From Methylobacterium sp. E-045 (GTDB taxonomy: Bacteria; Pseudomonadota; Alphaproteobacteria; Rhizobiales; Beijerinckiaceae): DNA of 64,000 nucleotides. The stretch covers positions 310,001 to 374,000 of the forward strand of contig NZ_JAKSYE010000085.1 in NCBI RefSeq assembly GCF_022829685.1, read 5' to 3'. The notes under the pieces are model-generated. The model saw nothing but the letters and a program-made list of their open reading frames with translations. It did no database searches and was not told the origin of the DNA. A program made the translations under genes and the position numbers. Each line of letters opens with the position of its first letter. Position 1 is the first letter of the stretch. This document shows positions 1 to 8,524 of the stretch, piece by piece.

Positions 1-1929
1 CGCCGGGTAGTTCTGCGCCGAGACGTTGTCGTAGGGCGAGTAGGACAGGATCGTCTCGAAATCCTCGACGCTCGCACCCGGATTGCCCCATTCGGGCCAT
101 TCCGGCGGGGTCAGCGGCAGGTCGCCGTCGAGCATGGTGTTGAGCACGTCGACGAAAGGCACGTCGGCGACGATCCCGGCGAAGAGCTCCGGCGCGAGGT
201 TGGCCACCGCCCCCATCAGCATCCCGCCGGCCGAGCCGCCATGGGCGACGATGCGGCCGGGCGTGGTGTATCCGGCCTCCGCAAGAGCGTGGCCGCAGGC
301 GACGAAGTCCGTAAAGGTATTCGGCTTCTTGCCCCGCTTGCCGTCCATGTACCAGTGCCAGCCCTTCTCGGTACCGCCGCGCACATGGGCGATGGCATAG
401 ACGAAGCCGCGATCCACCAGCGACAGCAGGTTGGTGCGGAACGCGGCCGGCATCAGCGTGCCATAGGACCCGTAGCCATAGAGCAGCAGCGGGGCCGAGC
501 CGTCGAGGACGAGGTCGCGGCGGTGGAGGAGCGAGATCGGCACGCTCTCCCCATCCGGCGCCGTGGCGAAGATCCGGCGCGTCACATAGGCGGAGGCATC
601 GTGCCCGCTCGGGATCGTCTGGCGCTTGCGCAGCTGCCGCGCGCGGGTCGTGCAATCGTAATCGTAGGTCTCGGCCGGCGTGGTCATCGACGAATAGGTG
701 AAGCGGATCACCGCCGTCTCGAACTCGTGCCCCGGCTGGAGACCGAGGGAATAGGCCTCCTCGGCGAAGGCCACGACATGCTCGTTGCCCTGTGTGTCTC
801 GCACGACGATGCGGGGCCGCGCATTCTCGATCTCAAGGCGCACAAGGTGCTGGGCGATGACGTGCTGGTGACGGATCATCACGCCGCGCCGGTGCGGAAT
901 CAGGTCGTTCCAATGGGCGCGGCCCGACGCGCCGATGCGGGTGGTGACGATCTTGAAGTCCTCGGCCCCATCCGCGTTGGTCAGGATGAAGAGGTGATTT
1001 CCCCAATTCTCCACGGAGTAGATCAGCAGCGGCTCCCGCGGCTGAACGCATAGCAGGGTTGCATCCGGCGACTTGCGGTCAAGGAGATGAACCTCGGACG
1101 TCTCGTGGTCGCTCGCCGTGATGGCGAGGTAATCGCGCGATTGAGTCGTCTCGATATGGACGAAGAATCCGGAATCCCGCTCCTCGTAGAGCAACGTATC
1201 GGTGGCCTGCTCGGTGCCCACCACGTGATGCATGACGCGGGCGGGACGATGGTTCTCGTCAACGGCCACATAGTGGAACGACAGCCCGTCGGCGGACCAG
1301 ACCACCTCGCCGGTGGTGGCCTCGATGCGGTCCGGGAGATCCTGTCCCGTGCCGAGGTCGCGGACGCGAATGGTGTGGAGTTCGGACCCCTTCGAATCCG
1401 CGCTCCAGGCGAGGCGGGTATGGTCGTCCGCATGGACCGCCGCGGCGAGTTCGAAGAAGGGCAACCCTTTGCCCTCCTCGTCTCCGTCGAGGAGGATCTC
1501 CTCGCCCTCTTCCGGACCGCCCGTCCCGGCCGTCTCCGCCCCCTGACCGGGGATGACCACGACCGTGCGCGGACGCCGGCAGACGAGGGGGTGCTGCCCG
1601 CCCTCGCGATGACGGGTGTAATAGGCGAAGGCACCGTCCGGCTCGGGCACGCCGCTATCGTCCTCGCGGATGCGACCGCGCATTTCCGCGACCAAGATCT
1701 TGCGTAGAGAACCAAGATCGCCGAGGGCCGCCTCCGTATACGCGTTCTCGGCATCGAGATATGCCTGGATATCGGGCGGGAGCGCCGTGGGGTCCTTGAG
1801 CACGTCGCGCCAGTTCTCGGCCTTCAACCAAGAATAATTGTCGGAAATTGCCCGTCCGTGCACAGTGAATGTGTGCGGACGCACCTCGGCGACGGGCGGC
1901 TTGCTTTCCAGGTGGAAAAGATCGTCCAT
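1..1929 (-). CDS. ptrB: Oligopeptidase B (S9A prolyl oligopeptidase family), 3' end outside window
   Basis: Serine peptidase that cleaves short peptides after basic residues, probably in the cytoplasm. The frame is open from the ATG at 1929 to the window edge, giving 643 residues without the C-terminus. The first ~400 residues match the beta-propeller gating domain; the alpha/beta-hydrolase domain follows, with YGYGSYG and the nucleophile motif GGSAGG (Ser about residue 566). The catalytic Asp and His should lie beyond the edge. The SYSPYDNV stretch near the edge is typical of this family. The gene stands alone, divergent from mucR. Family assignment is firm; S9A members other than OpdB are the only real alternative. 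Confidence 0.93.
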   Translation of the reverse strand, partial: MDDLFHLESKPPVAEVRPHTFTVHGRAISDNYSWLKAENWRDVLKDPTALPPDIQAYLDAENAYTEAALGDLGSLRKILVAEMRGRIREDDSGVPEPDGAFAYYTRHREGGQHPLVCRRPRTVVVIPGQGAETAGTGGPEEGEEILLDGDEEGKGLPFFELAAAVHADDHTRLAWSADSKGSELHTIRVRDLGTGQDLPDRIEATTGEVVWSADGLSFHYVAVDENHRPARVMHHVVGTEQATDTLLYEERDSGFFVHIETTQSRDYLAITASDHETSEVHLLDRKSPDATLLCVQPREPLLIYSVENWGNHLFILTNADGAEDFKIVTTRIGASGRAHWNDLIPHRRGVMIRHQHVIAQHLVRLEIENARPRIVVRDTQGNEHVVAFAEEAYSLGLQPGHEFETAVIRFTYSSMTTPAETYDYDCTTRARQLRKRQTIPSGHDASAYVTRRIFATAPDGESVPISLLHRRDLVLDGSAPLLLYGYGSYGTLMPAAFRTNLLSLVDRGFVYAIAHVRGGTEKGWHWYMDGKRGKKPNTFTDFVACGHALAEAGYTTPGRIVAHGGSAGGMLMGAVANLAPELFAGIVADVPFVDVLNTMLDGDLPLTPPEWPEWGNPGASVEDFETILSYSPYDNVSAQNYPA

Positions 1930-2437
1930 GGGTAGACCTGCAAGGTTGCCAACCACCGTCGGCTGAATAGCGTAGCGGCGACCGATCCGGTTACCGGTCC
2001 CCTTCGATGCCTGCATGTGTCCCAGCCGGAGGCTATGGGCAAGGTCGAAGCGAAAGTCTTTTGCGCACGGAGCCGGATCGCTCGGTGCGCGAAGTGATGT
2101 TGCATCATGGGTGCAACTGGATTTCCATCCCCTGACAGCCCCTGTTGACAGCTCATCGACTTACCGTACGACGATGCGAACTCACGTTAAATTGAAATAT
2201 TGTTCACAACCGTTGATTCGGCACAGCCGCATGACTGCCGCCCGTCTTGCGAGATCAACTTGAATATCATAGAATGAGAACCATGGCGATTACCCTCGCC
2301 CACCATCGTAGAGCACCACTGGATGAAGCCGCGATGCCGAGAGTTACAGCCGTGGATTGCCAAACTTCCCCTTGGCCCCTCGCCTGCATACTCAGCAGAC
2401 CGTGTCCGGCCTCGTGCTAAAAGGAACTGTTTAGACA
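1930..2437. promoter_or_regulatory. Divergent intergenic region between ptrB and mucR
   Basis: 508 bases with no convincing gene; the short open frames here show no coding signature. The stretch around 2180-2215 is clearly AT-rich (GTTAAATTGAAATATTGTTC) against a very GC-rich background. MucR proteins are known to bind AT-rich DNA and to regulate their own genes, so this is a plausible MucR site. A Shine-Dalgarno (AAAGGAA, about 2419-2425) precedes mucR. Confidence 0.4.
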
Positions 2438-2872
2438 ATGAGCGACATTGAGAATTCGGCCGACTTCGTGGAACTGACGGTCGATATCGTCTCGGCCTAT
2501 GTGAGCAACAATCCCGTGCCGGTTGGCGAGCTCGCGCAGCTCATTACCCGCGTCCACACCTCGCTGACGCAGGTCGCGAACGGCGAAGCCGAGGCCAAGG
2601 TCGCATCCGCGCCGCAGCAGCCTGCCGTTCCCGTGAAGAAGTCGGTGACAGCCGATCACATCATCTGCCTCGAAGACGGGCGCGTGTTCAAATCGCTAAA
2701 GCGCCACCTGCGCGCGAAGTACGACATGAGCCCGGAACAGTATCGCGCGAAGTGGGGCCTCCCGTCTGACTATCCGATGGTCGCCCCCAACTACGCCAAG
2801 GCGCGTTCGGACCTCGCAAAGGCCATCGGCCTCGGCCAGACCCGCAACGGAACCTACGACGAGGCCGCTTAA
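2438..2872 (+). CDS. mucR: MucR/Ros family transcriptional regulator
   Basis: Zinc-finger-type DNA-binding protein of 144 residues. MucR proteins act as pleiotropic, H-NS-like regulators of exopolysaccharide, motility and cell-cycle genes in Rhizobiales. The N-terminal half is the oligomerisation region; the DNA-binding part runs from about residue 75, with [19 protein letters not shown] followed by [13 protein letters not shown]. The Ros-type C-x2-D pair and the first His (KRH) are present, but the position of the second His ligand (THY in Ros) reads AKY. A hairpin follows the gene. The exopolysaccharide locus at 23-36 kb is a natural candidate target, but that link is inference. Confidence 0.95.
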   Translation: MSDIENSADFVELTVDIVSAYVSNNPVPVGELAQLITRVHTSLTQVANGEAEAKVASAPQQPAVPVKKSVTADHIICLEDGRVFKSLKRHLRAKYDMSPEQYRAKWGLPSDYPMVAPNYAKARSDLAKAIGLGQTRNGTYDEAA

Positions 2873-2879
2873 GGGAAGC

Positions 2880-2928
2880 AGGGCCGGGCGCTCGCGAAGT
2901 CTCGCCGTCCGGCCCTCCCGCGTTTTCG
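2880..2928 (+). terminator. Probable intrinsic terminator of mucR
   Basis: AGGGCCGG (2880-2887) pairs with CCGGCCCT (2909-2916), and the loop can itself fold. TTTT follows after a short CCCGCG spacer, so the U-tract is weak. Confidence 0.5.
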
Positions 2929-3022
2929 GTACCGTGGCAACTTCGACTTGATTTAGGACTATTTTCTTTTAATATCCCTGCTGCCGCGGCGGTTGTCGCA
3001 AGTGTGCGTCAGGGAACATATC

Positions 3023-3877
3023 ATGAACAAATTCCGAAATGTGGCGATTCACGGCACTGGACGGAGCTCCATGTCGGTGCGAGGTCCGGCGGAACTCGAC
3101 CGTGATGCGGCTCGGCTCCTCATCGCCCTCGACGAAGAGGGAGCCTACGCGCTTCCCGATCCGCTGACGGAAGGCGAGATCATCGTGCGGAGCGGCGGCG
3201 ATGGGGTGTCGCTGAGCAGCGGGCGCTATGGCACACAGGCCGGACAGACGCTCCTCTCCTGCGATCTCGCCGAGCAGGCGGCGGGACGGCGCGCCCGGCT
3301 CACCATCAGCGCCGCTGGTCGGGCGAGGTTGCGGCGGGACCGAGCCGGGCGGGACACGCCCTACCTCGCTCAGCACCTCGACCTCGAAGGCAGAGGCGAG
3401 GCGAGCCGTCCGGTCCGCGACGCCTCCGAGAGTCCCCTCGCCTGGATGGCACGGCGCCGCGACCGCGATGGAACCCCCTTGATCGACGCCGCCTGTTTCG
3501 AGGCGGGCGAGCGGCTGCGCCGCGACATGACGATGGGGGCGCTGATGCCACGTCTGGGATCGGACTGGAGTGGGGTCAAGGTGGATGGCGGTGGCCCCCG
3601 CGACCCCTCGGCCGGGTCGGATGCCATGCTGGCGGCCCGGCAGCGCGTGCGCACGGCCCTCACAGCGGTCGGGAGCGATCTGTCAGGATTGCTGATCGAC
3701 CTGTGCGGCTTCGTGAAAGGCCTGGAGACGATCGAGGCGGAGCGCCGCTGGCCGGCGCGCTCGGCCAAGGTCGTCATCCGCATCGCCCTGGCGCGGCTGG
3801 CGGAGCATTACGGGCTGGAACGGGAGGCGGTGGGCCCGAGCCGGTCACGTCTACGCCTGTGGCGCGAGGGGGCCTGA
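3023..3877 (+). CDS. DUF6456-like domain protein
   Basis: 284-residue cytoplasmic protein of unknown function. The C-terminal ~120 residues (GLLIDLCGFVKGLETIE, then WPARSAKVVIRIALARLAEH) resemble the DUF6456 family, which is common in Rhizobiales and looks like a DNA-binding or regulatory protein; that role is not established. The ATG at 3023 is chosen because AGGGA (3011-3015) sits 7 bases upstream; ATG 3071 is a possible internal alternative. It is convergent with sufE, only 14 bases apart. No signal peptide or membrane segment is seen. Confidence 0.7.
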   Translation: MNKFRNVAIHGTGRSSMSVRGPAELDRDAARLLIALDEEGAYALPDPLTEGEIIVRSGGDGVSLSSGRYGTQAGQTLLSCDLAEQAAGRRARLTISAAGRARLRRDRAGRDTPYLAQHLDLEGRGEASRPVRDASESPLAWMARRRDRDGTPLIDAACFEAGERLRRDMTMGALMPRLGSDWSGVKVDGGGPRDPSAGSDAMLAARQRVRTALTAVGSDLSGLLIDLCGFVKGLETIEAERRWPARSAKVVIRIALARLAEHYGLEREAVGPSRSRLRLWREGA

Positions 3878-3891
3878 CGCACGAAGCTTGT

Positions 3892-4314
3892 TCAGGCCGC
3901 GAGACGGGCGGCGTCTCGATGGATGCGTTCGGCCATAGCCCGGACCCCGTTGGAACGCTTCGAGGTCAGATGAGCACCGAGGCCGATCTGCTTAAAGACC
4001 TGGAAAACGTCGACTTCCGCGATCTCCGCCGGCGTCTTTCCGTCGTGCAGGGCCATCACCAGGGCGATCAACCCCTTGGTGATGAAGGAATCGCTGGTAC
4101 CTCGCAGATGCAGGCGGGGCGGAATCTGCGAATGATCGACGTTCGAATCGACCCAGACCTGGCTTTCGCAGCCATGGACCCGGTTCTGCTCGGTGAGCAG
4201 TTCGTCCGGAAACGGCGGCAGGGCACGGCCCAGTTCCATCAGATACTCGAGCTGGTCCGGCCCGTCGTCGAGGATTTCGAAATTGTCGATGATCGTTGCG
4301 ATGGGTGGAAGCAT
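3892..4314 (-). CDS. sufE: SufE family cysteine desulfuration protein
   Basis: Sulfur acceptor that takes persulfide from the cysteine desulfurase SufS and passes it to the SUF Fe-S scaffold. It has 140 residues, normal for the family. The acceptor cysteine is Cys49 in NRVHGCESQVW, and the family motif SFITKGLIALVMAL follows. The start ATG at 4314 gives MLPPIATIIDNFEIL, which aligns with SufE N-termini, so the longer open frame upstream is not used. It lies alone here rather than in a suf operon, as often in Alphaproteobacteria. Confidence 0.93.
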   Translation of the reverse strand: MLPPIATIIDNFEILDDGPDQLEYLMELGRALPPFPDELLTEQNRVHGCESQVWVDSNVDHSQIPPRLHLRGTSDSFITKGLIALVMALHDGKTPAEIAEVDVFQVFKQIGLGAHLTSKRSNGVRAMAERIHRDAARLAA

Positions 4315-4416
4315 GGTGTCAGGCTGAACTCTCGTCGACGGTCGAGCGAAGCGGCGGCACGGCCCCGCCCTCACGATATAGGGAGGAGCTCTCCGTCAGG
4401 CGAGCGCCAAGGCCCG

Positions 4417-5457
4417 CTACTCCGACGGATGCACCAGGGCTTCGGGCAGTTGCAGTTCCATCGGGTCGCCCTGCGTGCCGGTTCCGCGGACGGCGATCTC
4501 GGCCTGGGCGGCATAGGCCGCCACCAGCCTCGGACCGAGATTGGGCACGTCCGTGGCATGATCTCCCGGCTGATCGCCGCCGGACACGATGGTGAGGCGC
4601 ACCGGGGCGCCGGCCTTGGCGTCGATAGTGATCGCGATCGTGCAGGAGACGGAATCGGCAGTGGCATCGAGGCATTCGGCCACGACTTCGGCCACGATCA
4701 TGCCGAGGGCGTTGGCGGTACGCGGCTCAACGAGGCTCGTGCCGCTGCCGCCCACCGCCACGCTGATACGACCCGCCCGCCGCAACTGGCCGAGACCGGA
4801 AGCGAGCCGGTGAAGGTAGTCGCGCAGGTCGATGGAAGCGATATGCGGCGCTTCGTGCAGGTGCTGCTGAACCAGGGCGATGGCCCGTACGCGCTGGCCG
4901 AGCGCCTCGAAGCTCCCGCGGCACGGCGGCGGCGCGGCGCGGCCGTAGAGACCAATCAGGCTCACCATCACCTGGAGGTTGTTGCGCACCCGGTGATACA
5001 CCTCGGCGAGAAGGGCTTCCTTCTCCACGAGTGCGTGCTCGGCATGCTCTTCGGCCCGCTTACGGTCGGTGATGTCGAAGCACGATCCGAGATAGCCCTG
5101 AAACGTGCCGTTCTCGGTGAGGGGACGGGCGTTGTTCAGGAGCCAGCGATAGGCGCCGTCGTGACGGCGCAGGCGAAACTCGATGGAATAGGGGCTGCGC
5201 GAGGCGAAGGCCTCTTCGACCAGCGCGGCATGGCGGTCGAAATCGTCCGGATGCAGGCCCCGCCGCCAGCCGTGGCCGAGCTCTTCGTCCCGGTGTCGGC
5301 CGGTGAAATCGAGCCAGCACTCGTTGTGATGGACCGCCGCCCCTTCGATATCGGAGCGCCACATCATCAGGGGCACGAAATCCGCGAAACGACGAAACTC
5401 GTCGCACGGTACGGCCTCTCCGATGCTCGCCTCGGTCGACTGTGTCTCCGCGGCCAT
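4417..5457 (-). CDS. PAS-HisKA_2 sensor histidine kinase with degenerate ATPase domain
   Basis: 346 residues. An N-terminal PAS fold (about 20-135: FADFVPLMMWRSD ... GCFDITDRKRAEEH type) is followed by a HisKA_2 dimerisation box (EVYHRVRNNLQVMVSLIGL) whose phospho-acceptor His is intact. The HATPase part is badly eroded: the usual N-box NEL-x-TNA reads AEVVAECLDA, the DxG box reads SGGDQPG, and the GLGLRLV box reads NLGPRLV. No membrane segment is seen. HisKA_2 and HWE kinases commonly feed PhyR in the alphaproteobacterial general stress response. An exact EcfG-type promoter lies 56 bases upstream. It may be a pseudokinase or phosphatase-type regulator; the role is inferred. Confidence 0.85.
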   Translation of the reverse strand: MAAETQSTEASIGEAVPCDEFRRFADFVPLMMWRSDIEGAAVHHNECWLDFTGRHRDEELGHGWRRGLHPDDFDRHAALVEEAFASRSPYSIEFRLRRHDGAYRWLLNNARPLTENGTFQGYLGSCFDITDRKRAEEHAEHALVEKEALLAEVYHRVRNNLQVMVSLIGLYGRAAPPPCRGSFEALGQRVRAIALVQQHLHEAPHIASIDLRDYLHRLASGLGQLRRAGRISVAVGGSGTSLVEPRTANALGMIVAEVVAECLDATADSVSCTIAITIDAKAGAPVRLTIVSGGDQPGDHATDVPNLGPRLVAAYAAQAEIAVRGTGTQGDPMELQLPEALVHPSE

Positions 5458-5512
5458 GTTGCTCCCACTCTACCCGATACGCGACAACCGATGATCCATG
5501 TCGGCGCCGGTC

Positions 5513-5537
5513 AACGTATCGGACATGACGCCGTTCC
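5513..5537 (-). promoter_or_regulatory. Candidate EcfG (general stress sigma factor) promoter
   Basis: Reading the minus strand, GGAAC (5537-5533), a 16-base spacer and CGTT (5516-5513) match the EcfG consensus exactly. It points to the kinase gene starting at 5457 and predicts a leader of about 45-50 bases. The match is visible; use by EcfG is inferred. Confidence 0.55.
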
Positions 5538-5642
5538 TACGGCCTCGGTATGCCAGTGCACATAGATCAAGGGCCCTGCAAGCACCGTGCAAACCGGCCC
5601 CATGCCCGGCGCCGGACCGCCGGCCGGGCCGATTGACGATCC

Positions 5643-6647
5643 TCAGAGCATGCTCGGCAGAATCCGGTCCGGCGGACGGTGCCCGTCCATGAAGGTCTTG
5701 ATGTTGATGATGACCTTCTCGCCCATATCCGTCCGGCTCTCGTGGGTGGCCGACCCCATATGCGGCAGGAGGACGACCTTGCCGGACCGGGCGAGCTTGA
5801 CGAGACGCGGACTCACGGCAGGTTCCTGCTCGAACACGTCGAGGCCGGCCGCCGAAATCTCGCCCGCCTCGATCAGGCGAGCGAGGGCGTTCTCGTCGAT
5901 GACCTCGCCGCGGGCGGTGTTCACGACGATCGCCTCGGGCTTGAGCAGCTTGAGGCGGCGGGCCGAGAGCAGGTGATAGGTCGCCGGCGTGTGCGGACAG
6001 TTCACCGATACGATGTCCACCCGCGCCAGCATCTGGTCGAGGGATTCCCAATAGGTCGCGTCGAGCTCGCGCTCGATCTGCACCGGCACCCTGCGCCGGT
6101 TGTGATAATGGATCTGCAGGCCGAACGCCTTGGCACGGCGGGCCAGGGCCTGGCCGATCCGCCCCATGCCAACGATGCCCAGGCGCTTGCCGGTGATGCG
6201 GCGGCCGAGCATCCAGGTGGGAGACCAGCCCGCGTCCCAATTGTCGTCGGGGATGATCCGCGCCCCTTCCGCCACGCGGCGGGCCACGGCGAGGATCAGC
6301 GCCATCGTCATGTCGGCGGTGTCCTCGGTGAGGACGCCGGGGGTGTTGGTGACGGTGATGCCACGCTCCAACGCCCCGGCCACGTCGATGTGGTCGACGC
6401 CATTGCCGAAATTCGCGATCAGGCGAAGGTTCGGGCCGGCCTGGGCAAGGAGACCGGAATCGATCTTGTCGGTAACGGTGGGAACGAGCACGTCGGCCTC
6501 GCGCAACGCGGCGGCCAGCGCCTCGCTGCCCATCGGTTTATCGTCGGAGTTGAGGCGGATATCGAACAGTTCGCGCATGCGCGCCTCGACCACCTCGGGG
6601 AGGCGACGCGTGACCACAACGAGTGGCTTGCGCTTCAACGACGACAT
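5643..6647 (-). CDS. D-isomer 2-hydroxyacid dehydrogenase (glyoxylate/hydroxypyruvate reductase type)
   Basis: NAD(P)H-dependent enzyme reducing glyoxylate, hydroxypyruvate or related 2-keto acids. 334 residues from ATG 6647; the frame is open further upstream but that extension does not look like the family. The Rossmann motif GIVGMGRIGQALARRAKAFG is near residue 155, and the catalytic Arg (NTARGE), Glu (EQEPAVSP) and His (LLPHMGSAT) are all present. FGNGVDHIDV and TVTNTPGVLTEDTADM are typical of GyaR-like reductases. A second family member lies at 59241-60221. In a methylotroph such reductases handle C2/C3 intermediates, but the substrate cannot be read from sequence. Confidence 0.9.
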   Translation of the reverse strand: MSSLKRKPLVVVTRRLPEVVEARMRELFDIRLNSDDKPMGSEALAAALREADVLVPTVTDKIDSGLLAQAGPNLRLIANFGNGVDHIDVAGALERGITVTNTPGVLTEDTADMTMALILAVARRVAEGARIIPDDNWDAGWSPTWMLGRRITGKRLGIVGMGRIGQALARRAKAFGLQIHYHNRRRVPVQIERELDATYWESLDQMLARVDIVSVNCPHTPATYHLLSARRLKLLKPEAIVVNTARGEVIDENALARLIEAGEISAAGLDVFEQEPAVSPRLVKLARSGKVVLLPHMGSATHESRTDMGEKVIINIKTFMDGHRPPDRILPSML

Positions 6648-6898
6648 GCACCCTCCGCGAACGTTTCTGCCAGGCCGACCGCTGCCGTGAGGCGCGGTTC
6701 GCGCCGAGGCTTGACCCGGCATTAACCACGCATCGGCCAGACAGGTCCCATAGCCCCGACGCCTCGGCTGCCGGTTCCGAAGGCTTCTCTACCAGAGAGG
6801 GCACGGAACACAACGTGCCCCCGCGCGCGAGGGAGCGCTAGACGAGGATCGACGACGGCGATCGTCGCCATGACGATCGCGAACCTTTGGGAAGACCG

Positions 6899-7474
6899 AT
6901 GACGCGCCTGCCTGGACTTCTGTTCTTCACGTGCCTGACGGTTGCCTCCTGGCTCACGGCGCCGCTCTCCCCGGTCCTGGCCGCCCCGGCGGCGGGAGGC
7001 GCCTCGGACGCGAATCGCGGACCGGCCACGGGCCTTCCCCTGCCGCGCTACGCGAGCCTCAAGACCGATCGTGTGAATCTGCGCGAAGGGCCGTCGAAGG
7101 ACCACCGCACGCTGTGGGTGTTCCAGCGGGCAGGCCTGCCCATCGAGATCGTCGCCGAGTTCGAGACTTGGCGGCGCATCCGCGATTCCGAAGGGACCGA
7201 GGGCTGGGTGCTGCACTCTCTCCTCTCCGGCCGGCGCACCTCCATCGTCATGGCGGCGAGAGGCGGCGACGCCGCGATCCCGCTCCATGCCCGTGCGGAG
7301 GAAGGGTCGTCCGTGGAGGCCAAGCTCCAGCCCGGCGTCATCGGCAGCGTGAAGAGTTGTACCGGAAGCTGGTGCCGGGTCATCGTCGCTCTGCCGCAGA
7401 AGGGCGGCGACGTGGACGGCTACATCCGCCAGGACCGCCTCTGGGGCGTCTATCCCAACGAGAAGATCGACTGA
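6899..7474 (+). CDS. Secreted SH3-like domain protein
   Basis: 191 residues with an N-terminal signal peptide (MTRLPGLLFFTCLTVASWL ... APAAGG, cleavage probably near residue 27) and two bacterial SH3-like repeats. The first begins KTDRVNLREGPSKDHRTLW and the second follows after SGRRTSIVM. Both carry the family's W-x-R and EGWVL features. Bacterial SH3 modules of this type bind peptidoglycan or mediate periplasmic protein contacts. ATG 6899 is preferred over the in-frame TTG at 6887 because the hydrophobic signal segment follows directly. Function beyond cell-envelope association is unknown. Confidence 0.85.
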   Translation: MTRLPGLLFFTCLTVASWLTAPLSPVLAAPAAGGASDANRGPATGLPLPRYASLKTDRVNLREGPSKDHRTLWVFQRAGLPIEIVAEFETWRRIRDSEGTEGWVLHSLLSGRRTSIVMAARGGDAAIPLHARAEEGSSVEAKLQPGVIGSVKSCTGSWCRVIVALPQKGGDVDGYIRQDRLWGVYPNEKID

Positions 7475-7619
7475 GTCCGAGCGGCGCTGACCCCGACCGA
7501 TGGCCGGGATCGGCGCGTTCGGAGGTCACCCGCCGCCGCGCTGTCGTGTGGGGGAGACGACGATGAGGTCTCCTCACCGTCGTCCGGTATGAGACCTGCC
7601 GCACCGGTCGGCGACATAC

Positions 7620-7651
7620 GAAAAAGGCCCGGCAGAGCCGGGCCTTTTTCG
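7620..7651. terminator. Strong bidirectional intrinsic terminator
   Basis: AAAAAGGCCCGGC-AGA-GCCGGGCCTTTTT: a 10-bp-plus GC stem with a 3-base loop flanked by A5 and T5. It serves the SH3 gene from the left and irr from the right. Confidence 0.93.
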
Positions 7652-7677
7652 TAGGGCATGGGAAACGAAAGCCCGTC

Positions 7678-8199
7678 TCAGGACTGGCGCGCACCGTGCC
7701 GACGGCGCAGGCGGACGATGACCTCGACGCCGGCGATTTCCATGCCCTCGGGGGCATCGGGAAGCGAGTCGACGGTGATGCCGCAATCGGGCATATCTAG
7801 CACCTGCCCCTCGTCTTCGAGGAAGAAGTGGTGGTGCTCGCTCGGGTTGGTGTCGAAATAGGCTTTCGACCCGTCGAGGGCCAACTGGCGCAGGAGCCCG
7901 GCCTCGGTGAACTGGTGCAGGGTATTATAGACCGTGGCCAGGGAGACCGGCACCTTGGCGCGCATGGCCTCGTCATAGAGCATTTCCGCCGTGAGATGGC
8001 GGTCGCCACGGCCGAACAGCAGCCAGCCGAGCGACAGACGCTGGCGGGTCGGGCGAAGACCGGAGCGGCGCAGACGGTCGCGCAGGTCGGACAGGGGGCA
8101 TCCCCGGCGCCCCGCGACCGAAGCGATATCGAGGGAAGCGCCACGTGCGTTCAGCATGGCCTGCAGCGGCAGCGGATTGGACATCGGCGGTACTGACAT
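7678..8199 (-). CDS. irr: Iron response regulator Irr (Fur family)
   Basis: Transcription factor that reports heme/iron status in Rhizobiales by repressing or activating iron and heme genes. 173 residues. The N-terminus carries a Cys-Pro heme-regulatory-like motif (RRGCPLSDLRDRL, Cys34). The winged helix follows (GLRPTRQRLSLGWLLF ... PVSLATVYNTLHQFTEAGL), then the HHH cluster in NPSEHHHFFLEDEGQ that is the second heme site in Irr. The two distinct heme motifs favour Irr over Fur, Mur or Zur. It is divergent from fabA, a conserved arrangement in the order, and ends before the terminator at 7620-7651. Confidence 0.95.
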   Translation of the reverse strand: MSVPPMSNPLPLQAMLNARGASLDIASVAGRRGCPLSDLRDRLRRSGLRPTRQRLSLGWLLFGRGDRHLTAEMLYDEAMRAKVPVSLATVYNTLHQFTEAGLLRQLALDGSKAYFDTNPSEHHHFFLEDEGQVLDMPDCGITVDSLPDAPEGMEIAGVEVIVRLRRRHGARQS

Positions 8200-8524
8200 C
8201 TCACGGAACCAACAGAATACAACACAACTCTATACGAACCTCCCCCCTCGTCGCAACCCAAGTCGGTGATGGGTAGCTAGGCATTGTGAACATGCGGCTT
8301 GTTTGAAGTCATTCTATTTAACGTGCCGTGCAGCCCCCCTGCATCGCGTCATTCGGCTCGGCGCGAGACGCGGTGTTTTGTGCCGATCCGACGGTGTGTT
8401 AACGAAGCGCCGCTCGCGAGCTCGGACGACGTCGTGGACCCGCGATGGCCACGACCGTTCCGACGTTCGTGGGCGATGTCCGGCGTTTCGAACGCGCCCT
8501 CCACCAAGGACCGACACACCGATC
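8200..8524. promoter_or_regulatory. Divergent promoter region irr / fabA
   Basis: 325 bases, no gene. Locally AT-enriched near 8207-8235 (next to irr) and near 8280-8325 (TTGAAGTCATTCTATTTAAC, a possible promoter for fabA). No clear ICE or Fur-box palindrome was recognised by eye. Confidence 0.4.

Noticed and set aside
2390..2437. GCTAAAAGG just upstream of mucR, resembling the 3' end of SAM-II riboswitches
   Set aside because: The upstream pairing elements of the SAM-II pseudoknot are absent, and MucR has no link to SAM; AAAAGGAA is simply the ribosome-binding site.
2993..3022. Longer N-terminus for the DUF6456-like protein
   Set aside because: The AGGGA at 3011-3015 is correctly placed for ATG 3023.
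3703..5565. 620-codon plus-strand frame over sufE and the kinase
   Set aside because: Antisense to two well-supported genes, with typical GC-shadow composition.
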